From Sphingobium sp. CCH11-B1 (GTDB lineage Bacteria; Pseudomonadota; Alphaproteobacteria; Sphingomonadales; Sphingomonadaceae), in the NCBI RefSeq assembly GCF_001556865.1, contig NZ_LSJY01000029.1:1-64000 (forward strand): a DNA stretch of 64,000 nt. Reading direction: 5' to 3'. A model generated the notes under the pieces. The model ran no database searches, was not told the DNA's origin, and saw only the letters and a program-made list of their open reading frames with translations. Below are positions 18,259 through 26,913 of the stretch, piece by piece. The first letter of the stretch is position 1. Every line of letters starts with the position of its first letter. The translations under genes and the position numbers were made by a program.

Positions 18259-19428
18259 TTAGAGCCCCTTGGCCAGTTCCGGCTTCACCTTCTGCCCCGG
18301 CGTCAGGAAGGCGCCGGCAGAGGTCACGATCTTCTCGCTGCCGGTGATGCCGCCAGTCACGGCCACGCCGGCGTCGGACACCTGACCCACCGTCACGTTG
18401 CGCCGTTCGACCTGGTTCTTGCCGTTGACGATGTAGACGTAGCTGCCCTTGTCGTCGCTCTGCACCGCCGATTCGGGCAGCAGGGGCGCGCTGCCCGATC
18501 CACTGGTGATGGTCGCGGATGCGAAGCCGCCCGGACGGATCGCCGGGTTGAAGGGAATGGCGATGCGGGCGATGCCCTGGCGCGTCTGCGGATCGACCAC
18601 CGGCGACATCTGCCACACGCGGCCGGCGAAGCTCTGGCTGGATCCGATCGGCGTCACGGTGGCGCCGTTGCCGGGCCGCAGCGTGGCAAGATCGCTTTCC
18701 GCGACCTGCGCGCGCATCTCCATCTCGCCGCCCTTGGCGAGGCGGAACAGCACCGCGCTGCCCGACTGCACGATCTGTCCGGGCTCCACGCCGCGCGTGA
18801 GGACGAGACCAGCGGCCGGCGCGCGGATGTCGAGCCGGCCGGTGCGGGCGCGCTGTTCGTTGAGCTGCGCTATGGCAACGTTGACGCGCGCCTGTGCCGC
18901 ATCGCGCGTCGCGGTGCGCTGGTCGATGTCGGCGGCGCTGATGAAGCCACGGCCGACCAGCGCCTTGGCGCGGTCAAGCTGTGCCTGCGCCAGCTTGGCG
19001 TCGGCGCGGGCAACCTCCACCTGCGCGGCCAGCGACCGGCCCTGCTCGGTCTGTACGGAGCGTTCGACGGTGGCGAGCGTCTGTCCCGCGCGCACCCAGT
19101 CGCCCGGCTGGACCAGCACCTGCGTGACCATGCCGCCTTCGCCCACCACGCCGACGGGCATGTCGACTCGCGCGGCGAGCGATCCGGTGGCGCTGATCGT
19201 GCGGGCGACTGTGGACTGGCCGGGGCTGACCACGGTGACGACGGGCGCGGGTGCCGATTGCGGCGCGGGTGCCGATTCGCCGCTGCGGGTCGAGATCCAT
19301 GCCGCGGCCACGACCAGCAGCACCGCAACGCCGCCGCCCGCCAGCAACAGCCGCCTGCGCCGCGCGCGTGCAGCGTCTTCATCGATGATGACCGCCGTAT
19401 CTCCCAGCAGCTGCGTCTCGTAATTCAT
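18259..19428 (-). CDS. RND efflux periplasmic adaptor subunit
   Basis: Membrane-fusion protein of 389 residues that bridges the RND pump to an outer-membrane channel. It has an N-terminal membrane anchor (RRLLLAGGGVAVLLVVAAAWIS), a lipoyl-like half (VLVQPGDWVRAGQTLATVE), a helical hairpin around residues 120-180, a second lipoyl half (IRAPAAGLVLTRGVEPGQIV) and a C-terminal barrel (ESAVQSDDKGSYVYIVNGKNQVERRNVTVG). The start MNYETQLLGD at 19428 is chosen over an in-frame ATG 13 codons upstream. A palindrome overlaps its promoter at 19470-19489. Confidence 0.92.
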   Translation of the reverse strand: MNYETQLLGDTAVIIDEDAARARRRRLLLAGGGVAVLLVVAAAWISTRSGESAPAPQSAPAPVVTVVSPGQSTVARTISATGSLAARVDMPVGVVGEGGMVTQVLVQPGDWVRAGQTLATVERSVQTEQGRSLAAQVEVARADAKLAQAQLDRAKALVGRGFISAADIDQRTATRDAAQARVNVAIAQLNEQRARTGRLDIRAPAAGLVLTRGVEPGQIVQSGSAVLFRLAKGGEMEMRAQVAESDLATLRPGNGATVTPIGSSQSFAGRVWQMSPVVDPQTRQGIARIAIPFNPAIRPGGFASATITSGSGSAPLLPESAVQSDDKGSYVYIVNGKNQVERRNVTVGQVSDAGVAVTGGITGSEKIVTSAGAFLTPGQKVKPELAKGL

Positions 19429-19469
19429 GCCGTCCCCATCTCTCCGGCGGTTTGCCCGATCTCCCAACT

Positions 19470-19489
19470 GTGTTATATGAATATATCAC
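19470..19489. promoter_or_regulatory. TetR-type palindrome upstream of the RND pump
   Basis: GTGTTATAT and ATATATCAC (arms match at 8 of 9) surround a two-base centre in an otherwise GC-rich region, 42 bases before the adaptor start. Size and AT core resemble TetR-family operators that overlap a -10 element. No regulator gene is adjacent. Confidence 0.5.
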
Positions 19490-19635
19490 CAGCCTCAAGC
19501 CCCATTTCGTCATGGCCCGTAACGGAGCGGCAGACGAGGAATATAGCTCAAAGGGTGTGGGAGGCGCAGCCTGTTTCGTTCATAACGGTATCGCATCGGT
19601 TTTCGGGCTGCGACGCGAAGGGTGAGGAACGCGGC

Positions 19636-19884
19636 ATGGACCTGCTTGCATGGATAATCATCGGCCTGCTGGCCGGCGCGCTTGCGAAGCTGGTGATGCC
19701 GGGCCGGGATCCGGGCGGCTGCATCGTCACCATCCTGCTCGGGATCGCGGGGGCGTTGCTCGCGGGGTTCGTGGGGCGGCTGATGGGTTTCTATGCGCAG
19801 GGCGAACGGGCCGGCTTCGTCGCAGCCGTGGTGGGTGCGATCGCGATCCTGGCCCTCTATCGCCTGTTCGCTGGGCGGCGATGA
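19636..19884 (+). CDS. GlsB/YeaQ/YmgE family stress membrane protein
   Basis: Small integral membrane protein of 82 residues with three hydrophobic helices and the family's glycine-rich pattern: LLAWIIIGLLAGALAKLVMPG, GGCIVTILLGIAGALLAGFVGRL and GFVAAVVGAIAILALYRLF. Family members are linked to general stress responses; molecular function is unknown. The ATG has AGGAA seven bases upstream. The same frame stays open for nearly 3 kb upstream, but that is antisense to the RND genes. A rho-independent terminator follows. A paralogue is encoded convergently next door. Confidence 0.88.
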   Translation: MDLLAWIIIGLLAGALAKLVMPGRDPGGCIVTILLGIAGALLAGFVGRLMGFYAQGERAGFVAAVVGAIAILALYRLFAGRR

Positions 19885-19892
19885 CGGGCACG

Positions 19893-19929
19893 AAAAAGGG
19901 CCGCGCCGTTATGCCGGCACGGCCCTTTT
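19893..19929. terminator. Terminator between the two GlsB-like genes
   Basis: AAAAAGGGCCG (19893-19903) pairs with CGGCCCTTTT (19920-19929) around a 16-base loop. The A/T flanks allow termination from both convergent genes. Confidence 0.75.
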
Positions 19930-19952
19930 GAAGAATCCGCGATGCCGCTCTT

Positions 19953-20207
19953 TTAGCGTACCGAACCGCGGCGGACCAGATTGACGATCGCCAGCAGGAT
20001 GATCGCGCCGACCAGCGAGACCAGGAAGCTGTACAGCGTCAGCCCGTCGTTGATCGAACCGCCGCTGAAGATCAGGCCGCCGATGAAGGCGCCGACAATG
20101 CCGACCACGATGTTGAGCAGGATGCCCTGCTGCGCGTCGGTGCGCATGACCATGCTGGCGAGCCAGCCAATGACGCCGCCTACAACAAGCCACAGAATGA
20201 TGCCCAT
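19953..20207 (-). CDS. GlsB/YeaQ/YmgE family stress membrane protein (second copy)
   Basis: Protein of 84 residues with three membrane helices: MGIILWLVVGGVIGWLASMVM, ILLNIVVGIVGAFIGGLIFSGG and LYSFLVSLVGAIILLAIVNLV. It has the canonical family motif around GWLAS and DAQQGILLNIVVGIVGAF. It is diverged from the neighbouring copy rather than a recent duplicate. AAGGAG precedes the ATG at 20207. An EcfG-type promoter (GGAAC-N16-CGTT) lies 46-70 bases upstream, which fits control by the alphaproteobacterial general stress sigma factor. Confidence 0.9.
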   Translation of the reverse strand: MGIILWLVVGGVIGWLASMVMRTDAQQGILLNIVVGIVGAFIGGLIFSGGSINDGLTLYSFLVSLVGAIILLAIVNLVRRGSVR

Positions 20208-20252
20208 GTTACTCTCCTTGACCACGCCCCCAGCGGGTTGGGTGCATCGTTC

Positions 20253-20277
20253 AACGGCGAAGGCGGCGTCCTGTTCC
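20253..20277 (-). promoter_or_regulatory. EcfG-type general stress promoter
   Basis: On the minus strand GGAAC (20277-20273) is followed by 16 bases and CGTT (20256-20253), an exact match to the alphaproteobacterial EcfG consensus. It faces the GlsB-like gene starting at 20207, at a suitable distance. Confidence 0.6.
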
Positions 20278-20364
20278 ATCGCGGCAAAAATGATTCCGGT
20301 CCGGAAACCATCTTGGCTTCGCGCCGTTTTTGCTGGCTTGCCTGCCGCAGGACCGATCCTGCGC

Positions 20365-20397
20365 AAAGGGCCGCCGGAACATGTCCGGCGGCCCTTT
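20365..20397. terminator. Terminator downstream of sciP
   Basis: AAAGGGCCGCCGGA (20365-20378) pairs with TCCGGCGGCCCTTT (20384-20397), a 14-bp perfect stem with a five-base loop, about 30 bases past the sciP stop on the minus strand. Confidence 0.75.
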
Positions 20398-20428
20398 CAA
20401 TTGTGCCCGGTGCGACCTGCGCCGCGGA

Positions 20429-20728
20429 TCAGTATTTCTGCTGCCGTTCGTAGAGCGACTTGTAATATTGGATGCGCGTCACCCGCAGGCCGTGCATGCC
20501 CGACCGATCGACCGCGCGCTGCCAGCCGGCAAATTCCTCGAGCGTCAGATTGTAGCGCGCGCAGGCTTCGTCGACGCTCAGCAGCCCGCCATTGACCGCG
20601 GCCACCACTTCGGCCTTGCGGCGCACGACCCAGCGGGTGGTGTCTGCCGGCGGCAGGCTGTCGAGCGTCAGCGGCTCTCCGAGGGGCCCCACGACCTGGG
20701 CGGGCCTGATTTTCTGGTTCTGGATCAT
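20429..20728 (-). CDS. sciP: DUF1153 family CtrA inhibitor SciP
   Basis: Small helix-turn-helix protein of 99 residues. It matches the Caulobacter SciP pattern closely: RPAQVVGPLGEPLTLDSLPP, TTRWVVRRKAEVVAAVNGGLLSVDEACARYNLTLEEFAGWQRAVDRSG-type core and a C-terminal IQYYKSLYERQQ. SciP binds the master regulator CtrA and blocks its transcriptional activity in the cell cycle. The ATG at 20728 (MIQNQKIRP) is chosen over one four codons upstream. Stand-alone gene with its own terminator. Confidence 0.9.
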   Translation of the reverse strand: MIQNQKIRPAQVVGPLGEPLTLDSLPPADTTRWVVRRKAEVVAAVNGGLLSVDEACARYNLTLEEFAGWQRAVDRSGMHGLRVTRIQYYKSLYERQQKY

Positions 20729-20790
20729 TCTTACCCTCAATTTGCGGCGCTGGCGTAGCCAACTTCAGCAGTGCAAACCGTTATGTGCAT

Positions 20791-21132
20791 TCAGCCCTGA
20801 ACATCAGCTAAAGCGCCACGGTAAACACCGCCTTCATTTTCCTTGCCCCCGATTAAAAGGTTGGCGATCAACGGGTTGAAACTGCCCGCCAATCGCACGG
20901 CTTCGATCCTGCCGCTGGAATCCGGCGCGAAGACATGCGCCAGTTCCTGGATCCAGTCGCTCTCTCCATCCTGCCCCCGCAGGACGCCCGCCACCGCCTG
21001 CGCAGTCGGGCTGGCCGCCTGCGCCGCTGCCGTGGCAGCCCGCAGGAACGGCCAGACCGGTGCGCGCACCCGGCCCAGCGGAAGGGTGGCGGCGGGTTTC
21101 AGCCCGCCACCCCGAAGGAAGCTCAAATCCAT
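20791..21132 (-). CDS. Hypothetical protein
   Basis: Possible protein of 113 residues starting MDLSFLRGGGLKPAATLP. It has an alanine-rich middle (FLRAATAAAQAASPTAQAVAGVLRG) and a C-terminal part with plausible domain character (DWIQELAHVFAPDSSGRIEAVRLAGSFNPLIANLL). I recognise no family. The Shine-Dalgarno is weak. It is supported by the absence of a better frame in this stretch and by a balanced composition in its second half. It is divergent from mnmA. Confidence 0.5.
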   Translation of the reverse strand: MDLSFLRGGGLKPAATLPLGRVRAPVWPFLRAATAAAQAASPTAQAVAGVLRGQDGESDWIQELAHVFAPDSSGRIEAVRLAGSFNPLIANLLIGGKENEGGVYRGALADVQG

Positions 21133-21258
21133 GACCCTGCTTCTAGCGAAGAATGGATAAGGCTCCGTAAACTCGCCCCCTTTTTCAGCGCCGGTTCGAC
21201 GGGTCGATCGGCCGTTATGTCCCTCAGGGGTTAATTCCGTGCGCTTTTTCGTTAACTT

Positions 21259-21287
21259 TTGCGCCGGAAGGGCGGCCGCACTATATG
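21259..21287 (+). promoter_or_regulatory. Promoter of mnmA placing the start at or next to the ATG
   Basis: TTGCGC (21259-21264), 16 bases, CTATAT (21281-21286). The expected transcription start falls at about 21293-21295, where the mnmA ATG begins at 21295, so the mRNA may be leaderless. Confidence 0.45.
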
Positions 21288-21294
21288 CGCGCGC

Positions 21295-22416
21295 ATGCAG
21301 GCCCCCTTTCCATCCGCCCGATTTGATCTTGAAGAGCCGCTCGCCAGGCGGCGCATCGTCGTCGCCATGTCGGGGGGGGTGGATTCCAGCGTGGTCGCCG
21401 CGCTGGCCGCGCGGACCGGCGCGGAGGTGATCGGCGTCACGCTCCAGCTCTACGATCATGGGGTGGCGGTGGGCCGCACCGGCAGCTGCTGCGCCGGGCA
21501 GGATATCCGCGATGCGCGGGCCGTGGCGGACCGCATCGGCATTGCCCATTATGTGTTCGATTATGAAAGCGCGTTCCGCGATTCGGTGATCGCCGATTTC
21601 GCCGACGAATATATGGCCGGCCGCACGCCCATCCCTTGCGTGAAATGCAATATGGGCGTCAAATTCACAGACCTGTTCCAGATCGCGCGCGATCTGGGCG
21701 CGGATTGTCTGGCGACCGGCCATTATGTTCAGCGCGTGATGGGACCGGAGGGCGCCGAGTTGCACCGTGCCGCCGATCCGGCGCGCGACCAGAGCTATTT
21801 CCTGTTCGCCACCACGCAGGCGCAGCTCGACTATCTGCGGTTCCCGCTGGGCGGCATGCCAAAGCCGCAGGTGCGGGAAATTGCGGGCGAACTGGGCCTG
21901 TCAGTGGCGCTCAAGCCCGACAGCCAGGACATCTGCTTCGTGCCCGACGGCGACTATGCGAAGGTGGTGCGCAAGCTGCGCCCCGACGCGGACGAAGGCG
22001 GCGACATCGTCCATGTCGATGGCCGCCTGCTCGGCCGGCACAAGGGGCTGATCCATTATACGGTGGGCCAGCGCAAGGGGCTGGAGATCGGCGGTCAGGC
22101 CGAGCCGCTCTATGTCGTGCGGCTGGACGCCGAAGCGCGCCGCGTGGTCGTGGGACCGAAGGCGGCGCTGGCCGTGTCGGGCGCGCGGCTCACGGACATC
22201 AACTGGCTGGGCGGCGACTTTTCCGGGCCGCTGACCGCCAAGGTGCGATCGATGGCGAAGCCTGTTCCCGCCAGGCTGGAGGGCGACCGGCTGATCTTTA
22301 ACGCCGCCGAATATGGCGTCGCGCCGGGGCAGGCGGCAGTCCTCTATGCCGGCGACCGCGTGCTGGGCGGCGGCTGGATCGCGAGCACGCAAGCCGCAAT
22401 GGCGGAGGCGGCGTAG
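21295..22416 (+). CDS. mnmA: tRNA-specific 2-thiouridylase MnmA
   Basis: Adds sulfur to U34 of tRNA Lys, Glu and Gln. Residues about 20-27 hold the PP-loop MSGGVDSS; the catalytic cysteine regions TPIPCVKCN and [12 protein letters not shown] are both present, and the C-terminal barrel is complete ([11 protein letters not shown]). 373 residues. The start [15 protein letters not shown] at 21295 matches homologues; there is no Shine-Dalgarno and the promoter is immediately upstream. A palindrome follows its stop at 22430-22448. Confidence 0.96.
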   Translation: MQAPFPSARFDLEEPLARRRIVVAMSGGVDSSVVAALAARTGAEVIGVTLQLYDHGVAVGRTGSCCAGQDIRDARAVADRIGIAHYVFDYESAFRDSVIADFADEYMAGRTPIPCVKCNMGVKFTDLFQIARDLGADCLATGHYVQRVMGPEGAELHRAADPARDQSYFLFATTQAQLDYLRFPLGGMPKPQVREIAGELGLSVALKPDSQDICFVPDGDYAKVVRKLRPDADEGGDIVHVDGRLLGRHKGLIHYTVGQRKGLEIGGQAEPLYVVRLDAEARRVVVGPKAALAVSGARLTDINWLGGDFSGPLTAKVRSMAKPVPARLEGDRLIFNAAEYGVAPGQAAVLYAGDRVLGGGWIASTQAAMAEAA

Positions 22417-22429
22417 CCCTCGTTCAGCG

Positions 22430-22448
22430 TGCCGGACTCGATCCGGCA
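22430..22448. repeat. Palindromic intergenic element after mnmA
   Basis: TGCCGGA (22430-22436) and TCCGGCA (22442-22448) surround CTCGA. It lies 14 bases after the mnmA stop. It resembles REP-like palindromes common in GC-rich genomes and may act as a terminator hairpin; no second copy was noticed in this window. Confidence 0.4.
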
Positions 22449-22562
22449 TTCCGCTTTTCTTTCGGCGGCATTGTGGCGGTCATGGCGTTGGCGCGCCGCT
22501 ATGGGTATAACAAGTCCCCGAACCTTGCCCTTTTCCGCACCCGCGCGTAAGGCGCGGCGGTC

Positions 22563-23225
22563 ATGACTCGCCCGCTCACCTTCGCCATTCCCAAGGGCCG
22601 CATCCTCGACGAGGCGCTGCCCCTGCTCGCCAAAGCCGGCATCGAGCCGGAGGCGGAATTCCATGACAAGAAGAGCCGGGCGCTGCGCTTCGCCACCAAC
22701 CGGCCGGACGTGTCGATCATCCGTGTCCGCGCCTTCGACGTTGCGACCTTCGTCGCGCATGGCGCGGCGCAGATCGGTATCGTCGGATCGGACGTGGTGG
22801 AGGAATTCAACTATTCCGAACTCTACGCGCCCGTGGACCTCGACATCGGCCATTGCCGCCTGTCGGTGGCGGAACCGGCCGGGTCCGCCGACGAGGACGA
22901 GGCGGCGATGAGCCATGTGCGGGTCGCGACCAAATATCCGCACCTCACCCGCCGCTATTATGAGGCGCGCGGGCTTCAGGCAGAATGCGTGAAATTGAAC
23001 GGCGCGATGGAACTGGCGCCGTCGCTGGGCCTGTCCCGCCGCATCGTCGATCTCGTTTCCTCGGGCGCGACGCTCAAGGCCAACGGGCTGGTGGAAACCA
23101 ATGTCATAATGCAGGTTTCGGCGCGCCTGATCGTCAATCGCGCCGCCTACAAGATGCGGTCGGCCGAACTGTCGCCGCTGGTGGAAGCCTTCCGCGCCGC
23201 CGTGGGGGTGAAGGATGCCGCTTAG
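22563..23225 (+). CDS. hisG: ATP phosphoribosyltransferase, short form
   Basis: First step of histidine synthesis, joining ATP and PRPP. At 220 residues it is the short form (HisG_S) lacking the C-terminal regulatory domain, which in known cases needs the HisZ subunit; hisZ is not in this window. Motifs: [16 protein letters not shown] at the start, [11 protein letters not shown], and the PRPP loop [31 protein letters not shown] region near residues 155-180. Its end overlaps the hisD start by 11 bases. A possible -10 element (TATAAC) lies about 55 bases upstream. Confidence 0.96.
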   Translation: MTRPLTFAIPKGRILDEALPLLAKAGIEPEAEFHDKKSRALRFATNRPDVSIIRVRAFDVATFVAHGAAQIGIVGSDVVEEFNYSELYAPVDLDIGHCRLSVAEPAGSADEDEAAMSHVRVATKYPHLTRRYYEARGLQAECVKLNGAMELAPSLGLSRRIVDLVSSGATLKANGLVETNVIMQVSARLIVNRAAYKMRSAELSPLVEAFRAAVGVKDAA

Positions 23226-24504
23226 GCTCGACAGTCGCGACGGGGGCTTCCCCTCCGCCTTCACCGCGCTGGTGGATGCGCGCCGTGAAGCGGACGAAGA
23301 TGTTTCGCGCGATGTCGCCGCGATCATCCGGCGCGTCCGCATGGAAGGGGACGCCGCGCTCGCCGACTATACGCGGCGGTTCGACCGGCATGACCTCGAC
23401 GTCAGCGGCTGGGCGGTGACGGCGGCGGAAACGCGGGCGGCGCTGGAGGGCATCTCCACGCCCCTACGCGACGCGCTGGAACTCGCCGCCGCGCGCATCA
23501 CCGCCTATCATGAAAAGCAGAAGCCCCAGGACAGCGACGGCATCGACAGCGCCGGCGTCCGCCTCGGCGCGCGGTGGAGCGCGGTGGATGCGGCGGGCCT
23601 CTACGTGCCGGGCGGCCGCGCCGCCTATCCCAGTTCGCTGCTGATGAACGTCATTCCCGCGAAGGTGGCGGGGGTGCGCCGCATCGCCATGGTGACGCCG
23701 ACCCCCGATGGCGAAATCAACCCGCTGGTCCTGGCCGCCGCGCAGATCGCGGGGATCGAGGAAATCTGGCGCGTCGGAGGCGCGCAGGCGGTCGCCGCGC
23801 TTGCCTATGGCACGGACCGGATCAGTCCCGTGGACGTCATCACCGGCCCCGGCAATGCCTGGGTGGCCGAAGCCAAGCGCCAGCTCTACGGCGTGGTCGG
23901 CATCGACATGGTGGCGGGGCCTTCGGAGATCGTGGTGGTCGCGGACGGCCGGAACGATCCCGAATGGACCGCCGCCGACCTGTTGAGCCAGTCGGAACAT
24001 GATCCGACCAGCCAGTCCATCCTGTTCACCGATGACGCCGTCTTTGCCGATGCCGTCGCGGCGGCGGTGGAGCGGCAGATCCCGGCGCTTTCCACCAGCA
24101 TGGTCGCGCGGACCAGCTGGGACGCCAATGGCGCGATCATCCTGGTCCGTGACCTTGATGAGGCGATGCCGCTGGTCGACCGGCTGGCGCCCGAGCATCT
24201 GGAACTGGCGGTGGACGACCCCGAACCGCTGTTCGCGCGGGTGCGCCATGCCGGATCGGTCTTCCTTGGCCGCATGACGCCTGAGGCGGTGGGCGACTAT
24301 GTCGCGGGGCCGAACCATGTGCTGCCGACCGGGCGGCGGGCGCGCTTCTCGTCCGGCCTGTCCGTGCTCGATTTCATGAAACGCACCAGCTTCCTCAGCC
24401 TCACGCCGCAGGCCATCGGCGCGATCGGTCCGGCCGCCGTCGCTCTGGCGGAGGCGGAGGGGCTTCCGGCACATGCCGCTTCGGTGGCGCTGCGCCTCCA
24501 ATGA
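23215..24504 (+). CDS. hisD: Histidinol dehydrogenase
   Basis: Zinc enzyme that performs the last two oxidations of histidine synthesis. Recognisable blocks: [24 protein letters not shown], the nucleotide region [35 protein letters not shown], the zinc/substrate region [13 protein letters not shown], and LAPEHLEL. 429 residues, normal length. It overlaps hisG, so the two are translationally coupled. An 11-bp inverted repeat follows the stop, before nusB. Confidence 0.97.
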   Translation: MPLRLDSRDGGFPSAFTALVDARREADEDVSRDVAAIIRRVRMEGDAALADYTRRFDRHDLDVSGWAVTAAETRAALEGISTPLRDALELAAARITAYHEKQKPQDSDGIDSAGVRLGARWSAVDAAGLYVPGGRAAYPSSLLMNVIPAKVAGVRRIAMVTPTPDGEINPLVLAAAQIAGIEEIWRVGGAQAVAALAYGTDRISPVDVITGPGNAWVAEAKRQLYGVVGIDMVAGPSEIVVVADGRNDPEWTAADLLSQSEHDPTSQSILFTDDAVFADAVAAAVERQIPALSTSMVARTSWDANGAIILVRDLDEAMPLVDRLAPEHLELAVDDPEPLFARVRHAGSVFLGRMTPEAVGDYVAGPNHVLPTGRRARFSSGLSVLDFMKRTSFLSLTPQAIGAIGPAAVALAEAEGLPAHAASVALRLQ

Positions 24505-24509
24505 ACATC

Positions 24510-24542
24510 CCGTTCGGTTCTCGACAAGATCGAACCGAACGG
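24510..24542. repeat. Inverted repeat between hisD and nusB
   Basis: CCGTTCGGTTC (24510-24520) and GAACCGAACGG (24532-24542) are perfectly complementary with an 11-base loop. It ends 14 bases before the nusB ATG, so it could be a partial terminator or a translation-affecting hairpin. Confidence 0.6.
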
Positions 24543-24556
24543 AGTAGGGAAAATCC

Positions 24557-25003
24557 ATGAACGACCGATCCAAATCCCGCTCCGCCGCGCGCCTCGCCGC
24601 GGTGCAGGCGCTCTACCAGATCGAGATGGAAGGCACGCCGATCGCCGTGCTGCTGCACGAATTCCATCAGCACCGGCTGGGCGCGACCATCGAGGACGTG
24701 ACCTATGCGCAGGCCGAGGAACCTTTCTTCGACGATATCGTGACCGGCGTGGACAAGCGCCGCGTAGAGATCGACGCCCTGATCGCCGCACGCCTGTCGA
24801 CTGGCTGGAGCCTTGATCGGCTAGACAAGCCGATGCGCCAGATCTTGCGCGCCGGCACCTATGAACTGCTGGCCCGCAAGGATGTCGGCACCGGCACCGT
24901 CATCAGCGAATATGTCGATGTCGCCCACGCCTTTTACGACAAGCGCGAGACAGGCTTCGTCAACGGCCTGCTGGACGGCGTGGCAAAGGACGTGCGGGCC
25001 TAA
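24557..25003 (+). CDS. nusB: Transcription antitermination factor NusB
   Basis: RNA-binding all-helical protein for rRNA antitermination. 148 residues with the family start RSAARLAAVQALYQIEMEGTP and the conserved end IRAGTYELL-like LRAGTYELLARKDVGTGTVISEYVDVAHAFYDKRETGFVNGLLDGVAKDVR. It follows hisG-hisD on the same strand with a 52-base gap. In many bacteria nusB lies beside ribH; here it is 15 kb away. Confidence 0.95.
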   Translation: MNDRSKSRSAARLAAVQALYQIEMEGTPIAVLLHEFHQHRLGATIEDVTYAQAEEPFFDDIVTGVDKRRVEIDALIAARLSTGWSLDRLDKPMRQILRAGTYELLARKDVGTGTVISEYVDVAHAFYDKRETGFVNGLLDGVAKDVRA

Positions 25004-25010
25004 GGCCGGT

Positions 25011-25937
25011 TCAAGGGCGCGCCAGCAGGAACGCGAGGGGGATGTCCACCCGCTCGGCCCAGGCGCGCTCGTCATGCGCGGTGCCGGTGAAGGTCCGGCT
25101 CTGGAAGATGCCGGCTGACTGCCATCCTCGCGCGGCCAGTTTTGCTTCTATCGCCCGCGCGAAAGGCGGATAATGGGCGTCGAGCGTTGCCGTGCCATGA
25201 TCGATATAGAGCCGATTGACGTGCGGATCGACGCGGCTGTCGCCGAACCATGCGGCGAAAGCTTGCGCGACGATGGCGGGGGCATCGGCCGGTATATTGT
25301 CCACCGCCTGCGCGCCCACCAATGGCCAGTGCACAGAGAGCGCTGCCGCCTGCCCGAATATGCCCGGATAGCGACCCATGGCGTAGATCGAGATGAGCCC
25401 GCCCATCGATGAGCCCATCACCGCCGTGTCGCTGCGGCCCGGCCGCGTGCGATAGGTGCGGTCGATATGCGGCTTCAATTCTTTCACGATGAAGCGCAGA
25501 TAGGCATCGGACACAGGTTGCCCGCCATGGCTGTCGCGCACCAGTTTTGCATAAGCGGGCGGCAATGCGTCATAGACGCCCTGCGGCATATATTCGCGGT
25601 AGCGCAACGCCGTGCTATGGATGCCTACGATGATCGCGGGTTGCCCGATGCCAAGCGCGGCGAGCCGCTCCATCGCCTCGTCCATGCCCCATTCAACGCC
25701 GAAATTCGCTTTCTTCGCGTCGAACAGATTCTGCCCATCATGCATGTAGATCACGGGATAGCGATCATGGCTTCTGTCATAACCCGGCGGCAGCCAGATG
25801 GTGACGGGGCGCGGCACGACGAAGGCGGATGGCATCGCCGCTATCTTCACCAGGCGCCCGGCCAGGGGTGGCTGCGCCATCGTCCCATGGCTCGCCACCA
25901 TCGCGAACAAGAGCCCCAAAATCCCGATCCAGCGCAT
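25011..25937 (-). CDS. Exported esterase family alpha/beta hydrolase
   Basis: Secreted hydrolase of 308 residues related to esterase D / enterochelin-esterase-like proteins (putative esterase family). A signal peptide spans about residues 1-21 (MRWIGILGLLFAMVASHGTMA). The fold markers are YPVIYMHDGQNLFDAKKA, the nucleophile elbow GSSMGG near residue 175, an Asp in the region FGDSRVDPH and the late His in GTAHDERAW. Substrate unknown. Convergent with nusB seven bases away; divergent from thiL. Confidence 0.85.
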   Translation of the reverse strand: MRWIGILGLLFAMVASHGTMAQPPLAGRLVKIAAMPSAFVVPRPVTIWLPPGYDRSHDRYPVIYMHDGQNLFDAKKANFGVEWGMDEAMERLAALGIGQPAIIVGIHSTALRYREYMPQGVYDALPPAYAKLVRDSHGGQPVSDAYLRFIVKELKPHIDRTYRTRPGRSDTAVMGSSMGGLISIYAMGRYPGIFGQAAALSVHWPLVGAQAVDNIPADAPAIVAQAFAAWFGDSRVDPHVNRLYIDHGTATLDAHYPPFARAIEAKLAARGWQSAGIFQSRTFTGTAHDERAWAERVDIPLAFLLARP

Positions 25938-25992
25938 TCCAGTGCCCCTCCGTCATGGTCTTGGGCCGTCTCATGCCCTAAAGCGGCGGGCG

Positions 25993-26907
25993 ATGTCGGA
26001 TGAATACGAATTCCTGAACCTGCTGCGAGCCCGCGCAACGCATGAGGCCGCGCGCGGGCTGCTGGATGATGTGGCATTGTTGTCGGTGGGCGGGACGGGG
26101 CTGATCCTCACCACCGACACCGTGATCGAGGGCGTACATTATTTGCCCGCCGATCCGCCGGCAGACATCGGCTGGAAGCTGGCGGCGGTGAACCTGTCCG
26201 ACCTGGCGGCGAAGGGGGCCAGGCCGCTCGGCTGCCTGCTCAATTACAGCCTGTCGGGAGATGGGGATTGGGACGCCGCCTTCCTGGATGGGCTTCATCA
26301 GGCGCTGGAGCGCCATGCCATGCCGCTGCTGGGCGGCGACACGGTGAAGATGCCGGCAGGATCGGCGCGCAGCTACAGCCTGTCCGCCATCGGAGAGGCG
26401 ACCGGGCCCGTGCCGGTTCGGGGTGGGGCAAGGGCCGGGGACCGCCTGTATGTGACAGGGCCGGTGGGGGACGCGGGCGCGGGACTGGACCTGCTGCGCG
26501 CCGATCCGGCGGCGTCCGGACCGTTGGTCGATGCCTGTCGCCGTCCCCGGCCTCGCCTGGCCGAAGGCGCGCTGCTGGCACCTCATGTCAGCGCGATGAT
26601 GGATGTGTCCGACGGTCTGCTGATCGACGCCGCCCGACTGGCGGAGGCGAGCGGGCTGGCCGTCACGATCGACCATGTGCCGCTGTCGCGCGCGCTGGAA
26701 AAGGCGCTGGGGGCGAGCACCGCGGTCCAGATCGCCGCCGCGCGCGCCGGGGATGATTATGAGCTGCTCTTCACGTTGCCGCCCCGCATCAAGCCGCCGG
26801 TGCGCGCCATTCCGGTCGGGCGGTTGGAGCGCGGATCGGGCCTGACGCTGAAAATCGATGGAACAGTCATGCCCCTTCCCGATCGGCTGGGCTGGGAACA
26901 TGGCTGA
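25993..26907 (+). CDS. thiL: Thiamine-monophosphate kinase
   Basis: Phosphorylates thiamine monophosphate to the active cofactor. 304 residues with the family start DEYEFLNLLRAR, the Mg-ATP loop DDVALL, TTDTVIEGVHYL, GGDTVKMP and the C-terminal MDVSDGLLIDAARLAEASG and GDDYELLFT. The ATG at 25993 (MSDEYE) is chosen; the frame is open upstream but overlaps the divergent esterase gene. Convergent with the following membrane protein gene. Confidence 0.95.
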   Translation: MSDEYEFLNLLRARATHEAARGLLDDVALLSVGGTGLILTTDTVIEGVHYLPADPPADIGWKLAAVNLSDLAAKGARPLGCLLNYSLSGDGDWDAAFLDGLHQALERHAMPLLGGDTVKMPAGSARSYSLSAIGEATGPVPVRGGARAGDRLYVTGPVGDAGAGLDLLRADPAASGPLVDACRRPRPRLAEGALLAPHVSAMMDVSDGLLIDAARLAEASGLAVTIDHVPLSRALEKALGASTAVQIAAARAGDDYELLFTLPPRIKPPVRAIPVGRLERGSGLTLKIDGTVMPLPDRLGWEHG

Positions 26908-26913
26908 TCGACG

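Noticed and set aside
16927..19635. Very long plus-strand open frame (about 985 residues) opposite the RND genes
   Set aside because: It is antisense to the well-supported RND permease and adaptor; high GC keeps the opposite strand free of stops. Only the last part, 19636-19884, is a real gene (GlsB-like).
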